Shown: positions 51,101 to 57,100 of the stretch, one piece after another
How positions within the stretch are numbered: the stretch's first letter is position 1
How the letters are laid out: every line of letters starts with the position of its first letter
Source of the DNA: Rhynochetos jubatus
Lineage: Eukaryota; Chordata; Aves; Eurypygiformes; Rhynochetidae
NCBI GenBank assembly: GCA_027574665.1
Contig: CM050659.1
Span: forward strand, 23,041,001-23,105,000
DNA: 64,000 nt
Direction of reading: 5' to 3'
Translations under genes and position numbers: made by a program
The notes under the pieces: model-generated
What the model was told of the DNA's origin: nothing
Databases searched by the model: none
What the model saw: only the letters and a program-made list of their open reading frames with translations

Positions 51101-54100
51101 ATTTTAACAAATCGATTTAACAACACACAGCATTTTTGGAAAAAAAAAAAAAGTTGATTAAGAAAGGTATTGATACGGTTCCAAAAACGTGTTACTGTAA
51201 TATCGATTAGTTACACAGCATTTCGGAGAGTAAAATTGTCTCCAAGATCCTGTTGCGCCGTGTCCCGCTGCGTTGTTCCCGGTAAGTTCAGCACACCCAA
51301 CCGGATCTCCGCAGCTCTTAGCTGCAAACAAAGGCCAGTAAAACTTTACCTGTGCTCCTCCGTCACTGAGCTGCCACCCCCCGCTTACAAAGACCGAGCT
51401 GTTCCTTGTAATTACCAGCACGGCAAAATGGGCGTTTGGGGTAGAAGGCGGCTTCCGTTCGGCCTTTTACAGGTTTTGTGTGCAGTTGTCTCTGGCTTCA
51501 GGCCTCTCGTACCTCTTCAGAGCGTCGTCTGTTGAACAGTGGTAGCACTGGGATTTTGCTGCGTGCAGACAGCGAGGTAGGGGGTTACCGTTGTGATCCT
51601 CGGCGTTGGTGTGAGGCGCACACTGACACCCCCTGAGTACCCTGAAAGTGTCAAGTGGAGGGACAGGGAGGCTCTGGAAGGACCGGCTCCTCAGAACACG
51701 GGGACAAAGAGGTTTGAACACAGGCGTTTCAGATGTGACCCCTTCCAGATTCCTGCAGGGAATTGAGTAGGAATTAGGTGAAACGTTTTCTGTCTCTGCT
51801 CCAACCGTCTAGGATAATCGGTTTTCTGCTGGATGCCCGCTACGTCGGAGAACTTGGTGACTTGAGTGACACCTCTCAGTAGGAAGGTTCCTGAGGTAGG
51901 CAGCCGGGGACGGTGTGTGGTGAGGAGTGGTTCAGAGCCGAGTGTTCAGGGCAAGTGCTGTAATCCTCAGCAGCAGGTGTCTGGCCCTTACTAGGATTTA
52001 AAAAGGACCTTGAGGTTGTCGAGGAATGCTGAGGAGCCGGTGCGTACGGGGGGAAAATGCCCACTGCGCTACAACCATAGCGTCATAGTGCCACTTCTCT
52101 GCCCTTACCCCTCTGAAACAGCTTCTGTGTCTTGCACAATGGAAATGCTGGGCTTTAACAGAGTATTTTTATTACGAATGATGTTCGTATGAATCATTGC
52201 ATCCCTCTTCACTTCCACTGCTTGATTTCATTCATCCGTGATCCCTGCAGAGCTGAAAAGGACTGTTGTAGAAATTCAGTCCAAAAAAGTTGTTAAAGGT
52301 GTCTTAATATTGAGTAATTGCTCAGTGTCATTTGCTCTGTTTAAGTGTAGAGATGACTGTATAGATGCCATGAGCTTTATGCAAACTCAGTGACACATCA
52401 TCTGACACAGACTAGAGGCGGAAGCAGGTTTTGCTGTAGAGCAGCAATTCAAAAGGAAAAGGTGGTGTAAAGGGAGAGCATTCTGTTTGATACATTATGA
52501 TCGTATTTTGGGTGCTACGTTTTACTTTGCTGTGAATTTTACAGTGGATCTGGAGAGGGGTTTTTTTCTTTTTTAGATCACTGTGATTTATGACTGTCCA
52601 AGGCCAGGCTGGATGAGGCTTGGAGCAACCTGGGCTAGTGCAAGGTGTCCCTGCCCATGGCAGGGGGTGGCACTGGGGGGGCTTTAAGGTCCCTTCCAAC
52701 CCAAACCATCCTGTGATTCTGTGACTGAGCTGATGGTTTGGGTTTTTCAAAGCAGGTTCTCACAGACTCAGCACAGCTCCTGAAGGATTGTGTTCTGGGG
52801 TGGAGTTGGCTGGTACGTAGCTAACAGGAAAACGTGTTTTCACCACAAATACTGATAGTCAGTCTTGGCGATAAGTGGTGTAGCTAACCTTGGCCAGAGC
52901 GATGTCGTTCCGAGCAGTATATATGAGGGAGGAGCTGGACAGTGAGAAAACTGGGTGTCCCGCGGAGCTGGCACTGTTGCACCCTCTCTTCCTTCCTTGT
53001 TCTTCCCCAGATCGGTGTGTTCAGTGCATTAGAATCGCAGTCACATTTTTATGTGAAATGTAAACTTGGCTCAGTTGAGGTCATGTAATGCAGATTGGAA
53101 AAGCAGATTAAAATAATAGTTGGGATTCGGTTGGATGTAGTATATCATTATTTTATACTACCTCAGGACGTAGCCAGGGCATGTGTTTTACTGTAGTTCC
53201 GTAGCAGGGGACGATTTTGGAAGGCTCTCGGTCTCAGAATCAGAAGAATTTGCTGCTTACTTAAATTTATCTTTATTTTTAACCTTGGTATTAAATGTTC
53301 AGTTGGTTGAGAAAAACTTGTTTATGAATTACAACATAACTCACATTCCTCCATGGAGTATTTCCTTTCTAATACATTTATCTCTCCATAGCTTTTAAAT
53401 TCCATCAGAATTTTTTAAAGACAAAGCTCTTTTTAAAATTCAAACCCTTCTTTCAGTATCTCTTCATTCTTTCATTAGTCACCAGGATTTCATCTTAAAG
53501 CTTATAAACCAGTTGGTAATCATTGTTCTGTCAACAAGCTAAACAAATGGCAAGGAACACTTATTCTGATGATTTTTTTGTTTGTTTATACAGTCAATTT
53601 ATTATTTTTTTTAATTGTAAAATGAATCAAACTAAATGGCAGTACCTTCCACATCCCAGTTTTCAAGCTCCATCATTAACGTTAATGCAAAATCAAGTTT
53701 AGACAAAGAGAAGCAAACACACAGTTGGCTGTAATTTAAACCACGTTTGGAAGCCTGTGTTGGCTAAGTGAGTGTGGATTATATTCCAGTATTGTTTTCA
53801 ATAGTCGTGTTACCATGGCAGCTAATGCATATGCATGTCCAGGAACCCTCCACACCCTGACGTACAGCTACGGTATGCTCACAGCGCTTACCTTCTCTAA
53901 CAGCTTCTTGACTTCTGCACCCGCTTCCTCCAGATGTTCCCATCGTACCCTGTTAGCCCATCCCTTTTCTCTCTCTGCCTTCTCTCCCACTGCCCCAAAA
54001 ATACCATCATTTGTTCCTTGTGCCCATTAGTCGTGTGGATATTACACTGAATGCTTTGAGGAGCTGGCGATGAAAGCACTGGTTCAAATTTAGGGAGACC

Positions 54101-57100
54101 AGGTGGGAGACGGATGAAGCAAAACCTAGCTCATGGAATTGGTTAACATAATTGAGATTTAAACACACACCGAAGCAAACAGCTTTCTGCAGCCGTTGTG
54201 ACACCGGTCGCGTGCAGTTCCCGGTGTTGTTGCGAAAATCTGTTTGCTTGTGGGTGCAAGCCATTCTTCCCAGTCACTGTTCTATCTGGATTATAAAATG
54301 TCAGGGCAGGAGAGCTTGTATTGCTGTTTGTACAAAGGCCTGGCAGAGTAAGGGCATGGTGTGGAGGGGGGCTGTAGGTGTTCGTGTATATATTCAGTGA
54401 ATCCACCGTAATTCATCTCAGGAGTGGTCCAAAAGTTCAGTGTGAGAATGTTTTCTTATTGCGAATCTCAGAGCGAACGCTGAGGCATACTGGAGGGTTT
54501 TAATTGGGCAAGCTCATCAGCGGTGCCAGGGCATTGACAAAGAATCCCGTGTTCAGTAGTTATCCCCAAGAAGGGACTCTGCGGTGCAGCACGAGCGGTG
54601 TCTCACAGGGCGTGGTTTTAGTCATCCTTTGCAGCGTTACCTTTAACGCCAAGAGGTGACATCTTTGGCAAACTGGGGGGGGCTGGAAGGTTGACTCGGT
54701 GAGAATGAGGACTGGAAAACCATTGCGACCTACAGTGAAATACCAGCTTTCCACATTCATTCTCTCCGATTTTACATCACTTTTTAATCGAAATAATGAT
54801 CCGCCGTCACGGTGGCATCTGTGTTCCAGTCGAGGGCTGCAGCAGCTGCATAGTTTGGGTTTGCGCTATCTAGGAGATGCTGAGCACGCTGGTAACTCTG
54901 CATTTCAAAACACACTAGCGGGATTTATGTGTATTTCTTTGCGTCAGAGCTCTCAGACTGAATGGTGAGCTGAACTGGAGCTTTATTTTCCAAAACATAT
55001 ATGTATAAAATACAGATACAGGTATGTAAAATGTTAGTCTGTCCTCACAGGTATCCAGCCTAGGCAAAGGAAAAACCATTGAGCACATGCCATTCTTTGT
55101 AGGTTCTCACACTGCATTTATTGCTGGGGAATCTGACCGCATTCCTGCGGTTCGTTAAGTGATTGGACTGTCATCTCGGTAACAGATTGTTAATCCATTA
55201 CCCTCCCTCTGAGGAAAATGGTACTTGGAAATTCTGGTGCGCTGTGGAGCGCTCTGGGCGGCGGTTTGGGAAGTCGGGTCAAAGCAGTGAGTTAGGCGTG
55301 CGCAGAGAGAAAACGGCAGAGAGCTACTGAGTGACTTCTCGCCTCTTCGTTCCGACAGGACACTATTCTGGCCGAATTGCTTCAGATCAATAAGGAGTAT
55401 ATAGTTGGGTACCACGAACATGACTCGCTCCTGGACCACAAGGAGGAGGAGGAGCTCACTGAAGAAGAAAGGAAGGCGGCATGGGCAGAATATGAAGCAG
55501 AAAAGAAGGTAAAGCCGTCTCGATCAGGTTTACATGTGTGGAAACCACCTTCCAGATGTCAGTGCCACTTTTCAGTTTGTTTTGGGGAAATTAATTTGCT
55601 TACAGGCCAAGAAATGGATGTGTGAAGCAGATTCTGACATAGGAAAAAAGGAGATGCCGTGTGGTTTTGCTCTTTCGATGCTGGTCTTTTGTGTGTGTAT
55701 TTTCTTCGTTACTTTGTTTAAAAGCGGTTTTTTTCCTTTTGCACACACATTTTTTCCTGTTTCATGACAAAACTCAACTGGTGTCCCGTGTCATACCTCT
55801 CCTTTACCATTTGAGGGAAGTTTCTAGCTCCATTCAAGTTACGCGACTGAGTTCAGATGTTTTGCCGCGGTCTCACAGACACATGAGCGTCTGCCAGCAA
55901 AGACCTAAAAACTTGCTGTTTTTTTACTCTGTTAATCCCTGTGTCTTGTTTATTTGATATTGAAGCAGGTGGCAGAATGAAGAAAATTGTAAATTGGCCA
56001 CAGGTTAGAGATTTTTGTGCTGTCACAGGGATGTGATCACTTGGTGTAACTGGATTCTAATAGCAGCACGTTCCTGGGAGGGCAGAGGTTGGTATTCGGA
56101 TGCGATCAGTAACTGAAAGCACGAAAGGTGGATGTAGGAATTGCCACGGACCGTCTTGAGTGAACAGCCGACAAATGGAATGGAGCACGGGGAGGTTTTG
56201 TGAGGGAGAAGCCGGAAGGTGTAATGCAGTAAGGGCTGAAATTGCCCCCTGAGAAATCCGGGTGGGAGATGAGCTTTATGTTCCGGCTAATAAATTATGC
56301 ACTGCCCTTCAGGTTAGGTTACAGGCAGGTCAGGCTCAACGTGAAGCAGTGGGTCTGCAATATAAAAACTGCATCTTAGGATATGCTAGTAAGCCTTGGT
56401 GGGGTTTTGTGTCTCGGCATACAGAATAATGATAATGAAGCTAAACTCCCATGTAACTCGGGAACTTGGGTTCCTCTGTGATGGAAGTGTCCTTTTGAAC
56501 TGGATCTTCAGTTCGCTGAGACGGGTTTGCCTTCATGCGCAACGTGCAGCGCTTGTAGCCGCCTCCGAGGGCCGATATGTCTGCGAATGCCGTTTCATGG
56601 CTTATTGCAGAAGACGGTGAATTATTAGTTACTCAAATACAAGTGCTTTTTGTGTTTTGAAGGGCTTGACTATGCGTTTCAACATGCCAACTGGGACCAA
56701 CATGCTTCCCACCAATTTCAACTCTCAGACACCGTATATTCCATTCAATCTGGGGGCTCTGTCGGCAATGAGCAATCAACAGCTGGAGGTAAGAGCAGTC
56801 CCAGTGGTGTATCGTGTCTGTGTTGCTGTGAGCACGCGTGTCTCTGTCACAAATAATGGTTAATGCCATCCTTAAATAGCTCGATATTACATAATTGTCT
56901 CTGTCTTCAAGAGGGTTTTGTGTGTGCGTCGCTATATTGGCGTCTCATTTGTACGTATGCAAACCTATAGCTGTGTAGAGTCTCAGGGTTCTGGAAGATT
57001 AACTCATTCTTTGCAGACATTAATTAGCACACCCGGCTTTCTACCTCTATCTGCCTTCTCTCCGAGAAGGAACGGGAGAGAGGACCGCGTGCAACAGGGC

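Larger units (their letters stand above)
48905..55358 (+). other. ATRX intron 30
   Basis: 6.45-kb GT-AG intron. It carries two CR1 tails in opposite orientations (49615-49752 and 52597-52726) and a 77-bp imperfect hairpin (54173-54249). Open frames at 51.2-51.5 kb, 53.8-54.0 kb and elsewhere show no protein signature. Confidence 0.87.

Noticed and set aside
51170-51535. 121-codon plus-strand open frame in intron 30
   Set aside because: No domain, no conserved family signature, and an overlapping open frame on the other strand; probably chance in a CpG-richer patch.
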